A stretch of DNA of 64,000 bases from Pogonophryne albipinna (lineage: Eukaryota; Chordata; Actinopteri; Perciformes; Artedidraconidae), in NCBI GenBank assembly GCA_028583405.1, contig CM053261.1, positions 18,273,825 to 18,337,824 of the forward strand, given 5' to 3'. The notes under the pieces were generated by a model that was given only the letters and a program-made list of their open reading frames with translations, had not been told where the DNA came from and did no database searches. The translations under genes were made by a program, and so were the position numbers. Shown here piece after piece: positions 27,392 to 40,987 of the stretch (positions are counted from its first letter, which is position 1; the number at the start of each line of letters is the position of its first letter).

Positions 27392-30300
27392 GCAGGAACA
27401 AATTGAAAGCAAGTGAGAAGTGGGGGTCCAGGTAGACAAAAGAGGGCATCTGTATATCTGTATCCACGAAAACCAGGGCTGCTAGTCTTCCTTTGACCAA
27501 GTATTACAGAAATTCCATGCGAAACTCACGCTTTCACAGCTGGAGCACAGGGTTTGAAGGGCTACCACGGATCAAGTTGTGGGTGTAATGAAAGGGTGAG
27601 GGGAAATATAATTGGCGTTAATATCCACTAGCTGTGAAACATAAGGAGATGCAGTTCTTACCGTATGAAACCTTTGATTTTTCCCCCCCACACATTCTGT
27701 GAGGTGCTAATTAATTCATGATTACATGTCTAGTACCACAAACATCAGCTCTAAGTGGACAGATTTGATGCGTCTATAACAGCAATGCTTTTAATGTCAC
27801 TTATACAACACAGTATTTGATGTATGCAGCATCCAACCAAAGCCTTTCTTCTGCCATTTCCATCTCTCCAAGTCCACTCAGCTTATTATCTGCTCATTAT
27901 CTGTGAGAAGGATGGAGAGAGAAGGAAAAGGACAGATAGAAAGAGAAAGACAGAGAGCGGATCTCTTGGCTTCCAGCATGGTTTTTACAGGATTGTGGTT
28001 TGTCAGTGTGTGGGAGCTAAATACATCTCACAGACACAGGAAAAGAGAGGGAAGCCACGAGGAAAACAAGACAGTGGGAGCTCCAGCCAAGTTCAGAAAG
28101 AGGACCGTGTGTGGGAAGAGACACCCACTCCAGGTGGCCTCACTACCTCCACTGCCAGCCTATATGTAGTGATGCAAACTCACAAAAAGGAAGAAAGAAT
28201 GGCAGCACATTCACAAAGAGACTGATATTAGGCATAACGGTTTCATACTGGAACCTACTCTCTTGTCTTCCTGACTGCACTGTGTCTTTAGCTGCAAAAA
28301 GACCATTTCATTAAACGTGGAATAATCATTTTCAGACAATTATTCTGACAGTACAAACACAAAGTCTACAGGTTAGGAGTGTTGCTTGTGTCTGTATTAG
28401 GGACCTAATGTTCTCATCAGAACAAATCTGTCCAAGATATTTGCCCTGCATGAGAGTTCCTGACTTAAACACATTTTATACGATCCTACATTCAAGCACC
28501 AGAAAAAAACGATATCTTTAAATAAAGTTAGACCTATAACATACAGTGTCAGTGCCATAAAGAAAAGATATGTGCTCTGATAAGTGGACTTGGCCTCAAT
28601 GGACTAGCGCTGGACGAAACCGGCAGTGCACCAGCTACAGTATTTTTTTTTTATTTCCACAGAAAAGAGAGAACTTACCGAGTTTGACCTACTTTGATTT
28701 CAGAACAATTGTATGCTCTCATTCAGGGCAGTTTGCCTTCAAGAGGTTTTTGTGTAGTTTCTATATTGGTGAAAGGAAATGATTGTTCCCTCATGCTATT
28801 TTATAACAGTCAACACATTATCACTACATTTCCATTCTCCGCCCAACATGGTTTTGATAGGAAATCCTTCCTTAGGGTCCGTCAGACGGCGGGTTATTAT
28901 GTCATTGGTGGTTTAATGTCCAGCAGGATTTGCTGTAGCATGAGACTTCAACAAAAGGAGAAGTGATGCCAGCTGAGTTTCTAAACATGTTCGAATGTCA
29001 ATAGTCACTATTTAAGAAATGAGTTACTAAACGTCAAACTACTGTCAGGCTAACACTCATGACAATCCTTTAGCTTGGAGCTGAGAAACATATAACTTTG
29101 ACGCAACTCACTCACAAGTCATGTTTACCGAACACCTAACTTTAAAAATGAGTGGGATGGGGGGCTGGACACAAGCTTAAAATGTATCCATGCCTTCAGC
29201 AGAAGAATATATAAACCCTCCTTACGACTATAAAAAGAAGCCTCTGAACTTGGTAGTTTGTAACAGTGAAGCCTCCAGAATCTATATTGTTCCTAGACAA
29301 AGACCCTCTTTATAATAGATAACAAAAACTTCAGTGATCCCTGGTGATCACAGCAGCTAGTCGAAGAATAAGCACTTAGATGCTGCTTACTACAACAGAT
29401 AATGCCTAGCTCCAGATGCCGTTCTGGACCTCTTATCCTAACAAAAGTCATATGACCTTCACTATCTGTGATGTAGTAGGGGAGGGGGAGAGAGGACTTA
29501 TCAGAGCTTGCAGGGGGTCCAGGCTTTGTACAGCATTAATAACAACACAGACATGGCCCCATAGACATACAAGTACAACACAGGGCCATCTGGAGCAGAG
29601 GAGGATCCCCGGCTTCATTAAAAGATCAACAGGGCAACCCTGTCAGTGATCTGCGGAGCCATGCAAGAGATAAGCTCCTGTAAATGAAGGGATGAGCGTC
29701 CCCGGGGCAACTTAACTGCAGTGTTATCACACAAGCACAGCTAAATGTTACGGAGTTTCAGAAATTGGCCGTCAACAAAACTACAAATATACCCACATCT
29801 TTCATTGTTTTTAAATAATAATGGTGAGAAATGTGCACCAAAATATGCAAAAACCCAAAGTCTAGTGGATTATTCTGTCTATATTAATCGACACATCTAA
29901 TCACCTCTGGATGATCTTTTCTCATTACATTTCTAAAAGTGAGATATGCGTTTTCCAATAAGTTTCAATCATTGTAGGGTAAGACAGACACATTTTTGTT
30001 CAGAACTTTAAAACAAGATGAATAGTCCATTTGATCAGTAGCAGGCATATTACATGGTGAATTTCAAGTATGATATGAAGTTTGTCATCATATTTAACCA
30101 AACAACTGTGTCCTTTAAAATGGGGCATTCATTTTAAGTCCTAGGTTTTAAGTCCCTTTAAGTTAAATTAAAGAAACATTGAAGAACTGTGTTGAAAAAT
30201 AACATTAAAGGAATTACATATTACATTATCTTCAATAAAAGACATGTTAATAGAACTTTGGTTTCTTAAAGAGTTTCACACAACGACAATGACATTTGTT

Positions 30301-30730
30301 TGAGTTATAATGCACAACAACATCAACTCCCTTTGAGCATATCGTTAACGCAAACAAACAATTAGACCAAGACTCATTATAGATATGCTCACGTTTACTC
30401 TCCATTAAAGACAACGGTTTAGCTTTTCTAGTGCAGTAATCTCTTCCTTATACTGTTGCAACCGAGAACACACATTAACACGGGTAAACAAAAAATGTTT
30501 TATCGATGTGGTCACAAATTCACAGGCTGAAATTAGTGTTAGCGCCGTCTTAGGTCCCACAAAGCTAACTTTAGCTCAGCTAACGCTAGCAGCTGGCTCA
30601 TCTGTCAAAATACAGATGTTGTTAGTCAGGAGTCAAGGATGGCTAGTGCGACTCAGTATCATCCATAGTACGCCCCAAGACAACGCTACAGAACACAAAG
30701 CAAATACTATATGTAACAATTAAGCCTTAC
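27392..30730 (-). other. camkk2: camkk2 5' intron / upstream sequence
   Basis: About 3.3 kb between the candidate alternative first exon and the 5' leader exon. Open frames here (for example 27824-28225) are low-complexity polar sequence with no family resemblance. Nothing else is recognised. Confidence 0.4.
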
Positions 30731-30900
30731 CTTAACGTATTATTTAGGAAACAAGTCAGATTTGTTGGGTGTATTCTCCTCCTTCAGCTGCGGTTCAAGT
30801 CGCGTCTGTACCACGACAGCTAGCTACTCGCTGTGTGACAGCCGAAGAGCAGACAGCCGATGTTGTGATGGACCAATCCCGCGGAGCGCACAGGGTCCCG
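30731..30900 (-). other. camkk2: probable camkk2 5' UTR exon
   Basis: On the minus strand a GC-richer block with CpG sites ends in a consensus donor, TTAAG|GTAAGG, at 30731/30730. It lies upstream of the camkk2 coding exons, in the right orientation and with no other gene to claim it. The upper limit is a guess. Confidence 0.45.
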
Positions 30901-30960
30901 TGCTTCCTCTGGAGGAAGTGTTGGTGAACGGGCACTGTGGTCATTTAACGTGAATAGTTT
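30865..30960 (-). promoter_or_regulatory. camkk2: probable camkk2 promoter region
   Basis: A CpG-bearing segment just upstream of the leader exon contains a CCAAT motif (GACCAATCCCGCGG near 30871-30884). Assignment rests on position and composition. Confidence 0.35.
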
Positions 30961-31526
30961 CAGCAATATGCTTCATAGAGACCCACAACCGCGCTGGAGG
31001 TGTAGGCTACCCTTTGTTCTTCTTTCTGTTTAACTCGCGACCTCAACATAGATAACACTTTATTGTTCCTTACATCAGCATTTCATGGGCAACTGGCTCC
31101 CTCTTGTGGTGTTTTGGAGACTTGCAACCTAAAAGCAGTTTTGTAGTATTTTTTACATTGATATAAATATGCACAAGTTGGAAAATAGTACACACTATAG
31201 TAGACACTGTTACACTGGGCAAGCTAGTACCAGAAGATTCTTCAATAGCCTATAATTGTGTCTGAGCCTGTCCTGAGCAAACAAAGATTAGCTTAAGCAA
31301 CGTTCACATGTTTTCAATTTTGCATTCAGGATATGCAGGGTGCAACTGGTGCATATTGCCAATATCAATATTCAATTTCTTTATGCATTCAAATATAATG
31401 CAAATCCAACTGGGGCAGAAGCAATGCTGAAAACTATTCATTTGGAACAAAGTAAATCTACCTTACAAAGTGTGGGTACAAAAATGTTTAGTAGTCAGAG
31501 GACAAGAATGATCAAATTGAAAAATG

Positions 31527-31532
31527 TTTATT
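31527..31532 (-). terminator. snrpd3: poly(A) signal AATAAA of snrpd3
   Basis: AATAAA on the minus strand about 145 nt after the snrpd3 stop codon, giving a short 3' UTR that suits a small housekeeping gene. Confidence 0.6.
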
Positions 31533-31677
31533 TTCATTAAAAAAAATGAACATAAAAGCATAAACTGCAAATTACAGGATTGCTAAAAAAAAAAATCCCA
31601 ACATTTCCAATCAAAAGAAGACAAACTGAAACAACAAAAGACTATACAATGCAACAATGTTAACACAGCTGGAGCAG

Positions 31678-33271
<1,594 letters not shown>

Positions 33272-33928
33272 TCAACTATCTTCCTGGAATAAATGTTACA
33301 AAGGCATAAATTAGTCACAAACCTGTTTCAAAAACGATCTTTACTTCCAGATATTTTAAACTTACTTCTACTTGATTTGGTGTACTGTAAAACCATACAT
33401 TTGGCCAGCTATTGTTTTTGTGTGAATCCATTATTTGCATTAGCACTCACTATGTTGCATTGTTACCGTTTACATTATAGCACCATGTCAGTCTACAAAA
33501 TGCTAATACTACTTGTACTATTGTAGTGAACTACCCTAAAGTTATCACAGGATGCAGTGATAGCTTGCTAACATTCCGGGGTTGTTAACGATGACCAGTT
33601 CATTGTAGTAGAGATACTTAGCTTCTAGCTAAATTAGCCACATTAGCAAACGTTAGTCCTCAATGAATTAAACAACGCTAACGTAATCTTACAAGGGGTT
33701 AGCCCGAACTAATATGTCTTTCTGACGTATTAAATAAAAACAAAACACGTTGCAATTGATTTCTAAATGTAAGATTAACAGTTCATTATTTATGGAAACA
33801 CATCAGCAAAGTGGGGAAGCAATGTTAGCTACCTGAATGAATGAGCCATTATGTACAAAACAGATAAACACTATTGTTAGGTAAACTAAACAATAACGAT
33901 ACTCTGTTTTAAATGTTAAGTTGCTTAC

Positions 33929-34050
33929 CTGTTTTCTTTCTTGAAATTTGATTTCTTTGTCGTAGTTATTTCTTCTTGGACGATACTGCAACGTGCGCTT
34001 GTAGCTTTTGCGTAGCTTTTGGAGCCTTTTCCGCCTACCCACAATGCAAC
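33929..34050 (-). other. snrpd3: snrpd3 5' UTR exon
   Basis: On the minus strand this block ends with the donor AACAG|GTAAGC at 33929/33928 and would splice to the acceptor before 33283, 15 nt upstream of the snrpd3 ATG. It contains no ATG-led frame in phase with the protein. The upper boundary is estimated. Confidence 0.55.
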
Positions 34051-34105
34051 ATGGGGTCAATAAACTGCTTCCGGTGTCATTGCGCGGTGCATTGTGGGAT
34101 TATAT
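34030..34105 (-). promoter_or_regulatory. snrpd3: snrpd3 core promoter with mirrored CCCACAATGCA motifs
   Basis: CCCACAATGCA at 34038-34048 and its exact reverse complement at 34088-34098 flank an ETS-like CTTCCGG (34068-34074) and a GCGCGG patch. The arrangement lies at the expected start of the snrpd3 leader exon and looks like a TATA-less housekeeping promoter. Motif meaning is inference. Confidence 0.45.
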
Positions 34106-36009
34106 TGTTCTTTTAACAATTTTTTCTTTTTTTAAATCCTGATTTGCACTGCTTTCTGTAAGGTGCTAAAGGAGAGACTGCCTTGTTTTGCATTGATTTA
34201 CACTTAGACTTTAATACTCAATAGGCGGGATAATGTTATTAATCAACTCAAGATAAAAAAAATATCTATCTATATCTACATATTTATGTACATTCTTGGG
34301 TTATTTTGGCCTTCATTTCATTCACTTTGTACTGTACCTGTAGTAGGCCTACCAGATTTATGTATGAATACAGTCTATGGTATGTGTGTAGATGTAAACA
34401 TATGTATGCTAAGTGTGTGGTAAAACATGGTTATGTAGCCTACATTACATGTACAAATACTTTTTTGACCTTTAATGTGCTGTTGCTTGGAAAGTCCCAT
34501 ATAAACAGTATATACAATCACATCTCTCCTCTCCCCCTTCCCTCTTTAAGCTTTTTGTGTCACCGTGTATTATTATGTTGGTTGTTTTTTTAAATACAAT
34601 TTTAAAAACTTGTCTCTCACTGAAATAAAGTCTATACAGTGTACAGTCTTTACACTAGACATTGTATAAATGTTTCCAGGTCTATGTCTCCACTCTATCA
34701 CATTGAGAGATAACATAAAGAGAATCGTAAAACAAACACCTTGTTTTTCTACTTAATTGTTTGTTCTTTATAAAACAGCTTGCAGAGATTTTGCATGCCA
34801 ATAGATGCTTACAATACATGTGTTTATTACTCAATGGCATACTATCAAGACGCCCACCTGATGGTTTCCAGTCAGGCCATCATGCCATACTTTACATGAA
34901 GGCTACCCTAAAAGAGCCTTGTGTGTGGACAAAAGCAAATGATGGAGCCAGTGAGGTAGCTTTGGCGGCTGCTATGGCATGTAGTTCACCTTCAGCTAAC
35001 ATTGCTTTTATATTTGTTTTTGTTTGTTATTGTGTTCACTCATCACCCATGACCACATCATTATATAACCTTTATATCACGCTAATCAAAATAGAACACA
35101 CAAAATAAAGCATGAAAGTGAAATGGCTTCATCCATTTGAATGCCCCTGTGCATGACCACAAAGTATAATATACAACTGATATGCAAAGTTTTAAAATAA
35201 ACAAACAGTACATGATCTAGATACATACCCATATGTGTTTATTCCTGGAGACATGTCTCCGGGCATGTAAATGTAGCTAAATGCAGGCCTTTCCCAATGG
35301 CTTTGTAATGAGGACTGGGAAAGCATAATGGCATAATAAAATACATCATGAAATGACCCTTCATTTGATTTCCATTGCATTAGGGTCATTGACTGGCGTC
35401 AGCCGTCGGGCTACTCTGTAAACACCTCTTGCTGATTCGCTGAGTCATCTGCGGTCATGTGTATGTACTTTACGTTAGTGTGTGTGTGTGTGCGTGTGTG
35501 TGAGTAGCCACACTACTGGCATATGGTGTGATGCTTGAAAATATCAAACAAGCCCTTATTTTGGGTGTTCGGTTTACATTGAATGCCATTGACGCATACT
35601 CTATGTCAAGAAGTTGTTGAAGCAGCATCTTGTTGCCTGGCAGTTATCAAATCACTGATCAAACTAGCAACACCAAATGTTCTGTAGCTATCCAGCAGAC
35701 TGCGGAATTACTTTTAAACAGATCGTTAAACAAGAGATGATGCACACTTTCAAACAATCTTATTGTTTACCCCAAGTTGTCTTTGAGGGTTGAGTTGTAT
35801 GGTTCCTTCAGACCATTACTTACAGCTGTTAGAAGGACATACTATAGTGCTTCATCTTTAACAGTCTGTTGAACACATAGCCGGTGTCTTCTAGAGAAGA
35901 ATTGTCCTCAGCTGATGAAAAAGTGTGCTAATTAGTATTTAAGAGTCAGTGTTTTATTTTCAGATGAGTAACACAATACAGAATACAAAAGTGACTTGAT
36001 GAAACAAAT
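34106..36009. other. intergenic DNA between snrpd3 and adora2a
   Basis: About 1.9 kb with a short imperfect GT run near 35478-35503. Open frames at 34306-34593 and 34761-35108 lack any family resemblance. No RNA gene was recognised. Confidence 0.5.
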
Positions 36010-36029
36010 ACAATTCAAAGTTTCAAATG

Positions 36030-36035
36030 TTTATT
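36030..36035 (-). terminator. adora2a: candidate poly(A) signal AATAAA of adora2a
   Basis: AATAAA on the minus strand about 590 nt beyond the adora2a stop codon. If used, the 3' UTR includes the whole MITE at 36290-36600. Confidence 0.45.
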
Positions 36036-36289
36036 GTCTAATGAAAATATAAATGCAAGATACAGTACAGTTGAAAAAGCATTTGGCTTAGAAAAAGAGC
36101 ATATATATGTTATTGTACTGCATGTCATTATGTCTCAACATTGGTTGAATATAAAGAGTAAGTGGGCAACAAAAAGAGAGCAACAGGTGCTTACAGTTAC
36201 TGTGGGTTTTATTGAGGCTTTATTAATCCTTTTTCATTTTGTTATGTTTTCAGACTTGTATAGGTTTTATGGCATATACAAATATTTAA

Positions 36290-36600
36290 AGAGGACATAT
36301 CATTATATCATTTGCACATATTGGTTCCTGGAATTATTACACTCAACCTTTGAAATAATACACCCTAGTGGGCGGACTGCCTAGATCTGAAAACATAGGA
36401 TTCAAGAAACCATTCAGATTTAGCTCCCCTGGGTTCTTTACCTGCAGGTCAGTCAGAGGAGACCGGGCTCTTTCGGTAAAACAGAACATTTCAGACACAC
36501 AAAGACCGTTGGAGATATATTAAGTGTTTTTTGAACATTTAGGCATGTAAAAATGTTCTATTAGAAAACCAAAGTATGACATGAGCATAATATGTCCTCT
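36290..36600. mobile_element. 311-bp MITE with TTAA target duplication in adora2a 3' UTR
   Basis: The inverted ends AGAGGACATATCATTAT (left) and, on the other strand, AGAGGACATATTATGC (right) are bordered on both sides by TTAA (36286-36289, 36601-36604). TTAA duplications are used by piggyBac and Kolobok elements; the superfamily is not certain. The element starts 17 nt after the adora2a stop codon, so it probably forms most of the 3' UTR. Confidence 0.85.
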
Positions 36601-36621
36601 TTAAATACCTAAATATCTATG

Positions 36622-39600
36622 TCATGAGACTTTTGTGAGCTCTGTTGAATGTTCAAAGTCAGATTGTTTAAGAGAAAAAGCCTGAACATTTACAAAAACA
36701 ATGCAATTTTCACTGTCTTTCACCTCCAAAACATCTGTTGTTCCCTTCAAATAGGAGACCAACTGGACTCCATCCTGAGCAGCAAAGCCTGTGATACATG
36801 GTTGCTGCATTCCTGGAAGGTGGCTACCCTTCACATGCTGTCCGTTAGGTATGTAACTACCTGGTGCAGTGTCTAAATTTGATGTCCAATGGCAAGAGAC
36901 TTCATGAGTTGCTTTTGGTGTAGATCGCTCAGGACTGGAGTCCAGGACGTAACTATTCACTACGGTGCCACTCGATGAACCCTCTTTACTGGTACGGGAA
37001 GAAGTCCGCCGCCTGAAACTGCTTTTCCCAACACTTCTTCCATCACCACAATCGTTCACAAACCCACGTCCATCCCTCTGCCCGAGGATTTGCTGGTACA
37101 GGATCCTTCGAAAGGTCTGCCTGAACTCCTGTATGTGATACGCGTAGATGAAGGGATTCACCACAGAGTTAGCATGGGAAAGGATGATGGCAATGTTCAT
37201 TACCCAGATATGTACGCGCCCACAGTCCTGACACAGGTGGTTGAAACAGTTGATGATGTGCAGCGGGAGCCAACACAATGCGAACAAACCGACAATGATA
37301 GCCAACGATTTGGCTGCGTGAACTTCCTTCTGCAGGGTGGAACGAGATGAGCTCGACGATGAAGTTATAACTCCAGGAGCGGGCGTGTGTGCGACTTTGA
37401 GACACATCAGTCGGAGCTGGCGTCGAGCAGCCATGAAGATATGGGCATAGGTGACCAGCATGACCAACAGGGGCACCAGCACACAGCCGAAGAAATTGAA
37501 ATAGACCATGTAGGCCAGGGTAACCACTCCTTCAAACAGGCACTCGGTCAAACCTTCAGGGCATATTTTGCTGCTGGTTGGGGCGGTTGTGTTCAAACCT
37601 GTAAAACAAAGAGCAATGGGAATTAAGTGTCAGTTTTATCTTATATAATGTCAAACAAATCAGTGAAATTGCATGCTTTAGGTTTTGGAAGACAAAAATG
37701 CCAGATACATTTCTTTTAATTGTTAGTACTGAAATGAATTTGAGCTTTATATCAAGAAATACAAATCAAATGCATCCTTCCATTTTCCCCAAGGAGCGCT
37801 TGAACATCTTTTTTCAACCTCACTTTGAAAATGGTTGTTCTAGGAATTGGAAGTTGATGCTAAAAGCAGGGATTGTTGGGAGATGTGTTTATTTTGGCGA
37901 ACTGTTTCCCATAATTCAGATTTTCTGGCTTTTAACAACTGACAAAGAAACAAAACGTAGACCAGCCTCAACAAACCATTACACCTACTCCATTGAACCA
38001 TGTAACAGATGCCACATTTATGTTATTTCTACAGGCTTAGGGTTAAGTCAGATTTACATTTGGAGAACAAATAAACTCCCACCTGTGTTCCAGCCAAGCA
38101 TTGGTGTCAGACCGATGCCCACTGAGAGGACCCAGCACAATGCGATGATGCCCTTTGCCCTCTGCCCTGTCACCAGGCTGTTGTACCTAAATGGTTGAGC
38201 AGAGCAGAATGACACATTAGTTGTTTTATCTAATCGCTTTGTGATAGTATCCCTGTGTGGCAGGGGCGGTTCTAGGGGGGGCAGGGGGGCCAGTGCCCCC
38301 TAACACTGACCTCTGACCCCCCTGTGGCCCCCCTAAAAATGAAAAGTGAAAAAAATGAAAAATGTATGATTTATTACACGATTTATTGAATGACGGAATA
38401 GACGGAACTAACGTTATTCGTCATTCTAGTCGGACCCATTAGAGCGGTGCACTCAGGACCCATTAGAGCGGTGCACTCACTTTCACTGTCCGGCTGAAGC
38501 GCGCGAAAAACAAACACTTTTCATCTCGGATCATCAGAGGCTGTTGCATCCAAGAAAGACTGATTGAAACCTACGTTTCGAGAGACTACCACGATAATTG
38601 AAGGTGATTTAAACTATTGTATCCGTGTAATTGTAGATGTAAAGTAGAGATGTAACTGTTCATTGCCTTTATTTTTATATAAATATGATATGGTGTTAGT
38701 GCAAAAATTGTACTATAACTTAAGCTGAAGCTAACAGTAATAACTATAAGATATATCTGAAATAAATAAGTGTACTGAAACAAATACCAATAACTGTATT
38801 GCATTGTTTTCTTATGCGCAATTACTTCATACTGTCTAGTTCTCTTTTTCGTCCTGCATTTATTGTGCCCCCCTCAGAAAATAACTGGCCCCCCAGTCAA
38901 ATTGGTCTAGAACCGCCACTGCTGTGTGGCAAAGTCAATATTTGGTGATTTGAATGAACACTGGCATCACTGGCTTTTAAATACACTGTAAGCACTTACA
39001 GCAATCTAACCTCTCCAGTACCTTTGTCTGCATTTTAAAGACACATGAAATTACTAAATCCATTTTGATTGAGGCTTTTATGCCAGTATATATTCTCATT
39101 TATATCCATGCTAAAAGGTGAAGAAGTGAAACAGTGCTGCATGTTGCTGCATGACTTTTGACACCTTGTAAGTACACTGACACCTACAGTAAGTGTGCAA
39201 TAAAGGGCATTTCCTTCCTCTAATGTCATTTACCGGCACAAGTATTTCTCAACTTTTTTTTTTCACACATTAAGACAAAACGCTAAAGATGTTTTCTTCA
39301 GTGTAGTCATATACTGTAAGGGATTCTGAACAATGCAGTGAAATACAAACATGACATTTAATAAAATCACATGATTTACGGTACCAACTTGGGCGAAATA
39401 ATGAGGACATTTATTTTACTATGAGGTCGCTGATAAGATTAGGTCAACAAAAATATACAATAGCTTTATATTATAATAATTAAGTTAGCCTTTTCTGACA
39501 CGAGGACATACAACATTTACATTTTTGATCAATAATTCAGATTCCACTTAAGCAAGCCATTTGAGCTATTAATACCCAGAAACTGGACCTGCTTTTAAGA

Positions 39601-40987
39601 AAATCCAGCTTTTAAATATTACATTTTTGCTTCATCCTCAGGTTGTCAGGCACTTTTAAAGATCGTGTTGGCAGCATTGATTCATTCAGACACAGGCAAT
39701 GCACACATTTGAGTGGAGGAATACAAATTGAGAATCAACACGAATAACCATAGTATTCCTGGTAACAACATCCCCTCACCTACAGCCATTGTCCCATGTG
39801 ACTGAGATTTTTCACGGCCAGGATGGCGGCCAGCAGGCTATATTAAGCCTCTAAAAACTCTGATGAATTATTAGCTCTCTGGTCCTTGGTGCCAGCCAGG
39901 GGTTGTGGCACCAGCTCGAGCAAACAAACACGCGCAGAGGCCATTATGCAACTTGCTGCTTATGCAAATGTGTCACCTGCTATGGCTTAAAGCATGCAAA
40001 ATCCTCTCATGGCAGGAGTAAAGAATGCAACTGTGACTAAACAACAGTGGCTTTGGTTAAAACAGTTCAACAACAACTTAATGGTATGTAAAAATGCCAG
40101 AAATGTATGTGCTTTGTTAAAATAAATGAGACCGTTTTAAAGAGATAAAATTCAAATGGTGTTGATTTACATGAACATTTCTTGAGAAGATGTTATCCCT
40201 TGAGCAACACACAAACAGTAACCTAATAAATCCTGTGGAGGCATACATCTATGTCTGCACACAGCCGGCCACATTATCTGTAATGTAATAATATCTTTCT
40301 ATAATTTAATGTGCTTTGTTACAGTGCATTTGTAATTTGGACGCTTGTCACGTTTAATGGTTTACCCACACTCCTCTGACTTGTGTGTAAAGGGAATTGT
40401 GTTGAAATGAATACAGCTAAATCATATCTTTCTAAACAAAATGCAGCTCTATCATTAAGTCCCAGAAATTTGAACAGTCTGAAGAGATATGTGGTGAAAG
40501 TGACAGTGTGGAAAACCGTATTTGTTTCAGTTGATGTGACCTTTTTGTTTCCTCTCACCTGAGTGGGTTATTGATAGCGATGTAGCGGTCGACGGCGATG
40601 GCCAGCAGGCTGAAGATGGAGCTCTGGGTGAGGATGAGGACGAAGCAAGCGATGAAGAGGCAGCCAAAGAAGTTTGCACAGAAGCCGGTACTAATGTGGG
40701 ATTGCAAAAAAACATGTTAAAAACCAGTAAATTGGCACAATTGGATTTAAGTCATAATTACAATTTAAATGAAACAGCAAGCAGTACCTTATAGTGATAG
40801 CGAAGGGGATTGCCAGCAGCCCAACAGCAATATCAGCCACTGCCAGTGACACCACGAAGAAGTTGGTGATGCTCTGCAGATTGGAGTTGAGGCAGACGGC
40901 CCAGCAGACCAGCACGTTTCCCGCCACAGACAGTAAGGCGATCACCAGCTCCAGGCCGATATAGACCAGCTGGTCATTCTCCGGCAT
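36622..40987 (-). CDS. adora2a: adenosine receptor A2A (GPCR)
   Basis: Four exons (40987-40788, 40690-40559, 38186-38083, 37598-36622) join in frame into 470 residues. The seven-helix receptor has [21 protein letters not shown] (TM2), DRYIAI at the end of TM3, [11 protein letters not shown] in TM6 and [14 protein letters not shown] in TM7. Ligand residues known from human A2A are kept: LFE in the second extracellular loop (Phe167/Glu168, human 168/169), the TM6 Asn of HIIN and the TM7 His of SHANS. The tail, with [10 protein letters not shown], is longer than in human (412 aa total). A2A rather than A2B is chosen from the CxxC third loop (CQDC), the long tail and neighbouring snrpd3 and bcr. 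Known role: Gs-coupled rise in cAMP at the plasma membrane. The human gene has one coding intron; here there are three. Residues matching Cys74 and Cys146 are replaced, and a new NTT glycosylation site occurs at 148. Confidence 0.95.
38261..38921. mobile_element. hAT-type element, 661 bp, TSD CTGTGTGG
   Basis: The ends CAGGGGCGGTTCTAG (38261) and CTAGAACCGCCACTG (ending 38921) are inverted repeats with one mismatch in 15. A perfect 8-bp duplication, CTGTGTGG, flanks it at 38253-38260 and 38922-38929. Runs of C and G lie just inside both ends. A 24-bp segment (GGACCCATTAGAGCGGTGCA plus four bases) is tandemly duplicated near 38434-38481. It sits in the adora2a intron between exons 2 and 3 and encodes no transposase. 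Confidence 0.92.
38930..40558 (-). other. adora2a: adora2a intron 2, remainder
   Basis: Intronic sequence between the hAT-type element and coding exon 2. The stretch 39780-39990 is less AT-rich than its surroundings and carries a perfect octamer-type ATGCAAAT; it could be regulatory but nothing proves it. Confidence 0.3.

Noticed and set aside
37090..37626. Plus-strand open frames over the last adora2a exon
   Set aside because: They lie opposite the conserved receptor coding sequence and show no family resemblance.
36622..40987. Assignment to adora2b
   Set aside because: The CQDC third loop, PFIYAY in TM7, the long C-terminal tail and the neighbours fit A2A.
40691..40987. Open frame reading from the adora2a start into the 97-nt intron (98 residues)
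   Set aside because: Beyond codon 66 it loses all receptor similarity; splicing at AAG|GTACTG to the next exon restores ISTGFC in frame.
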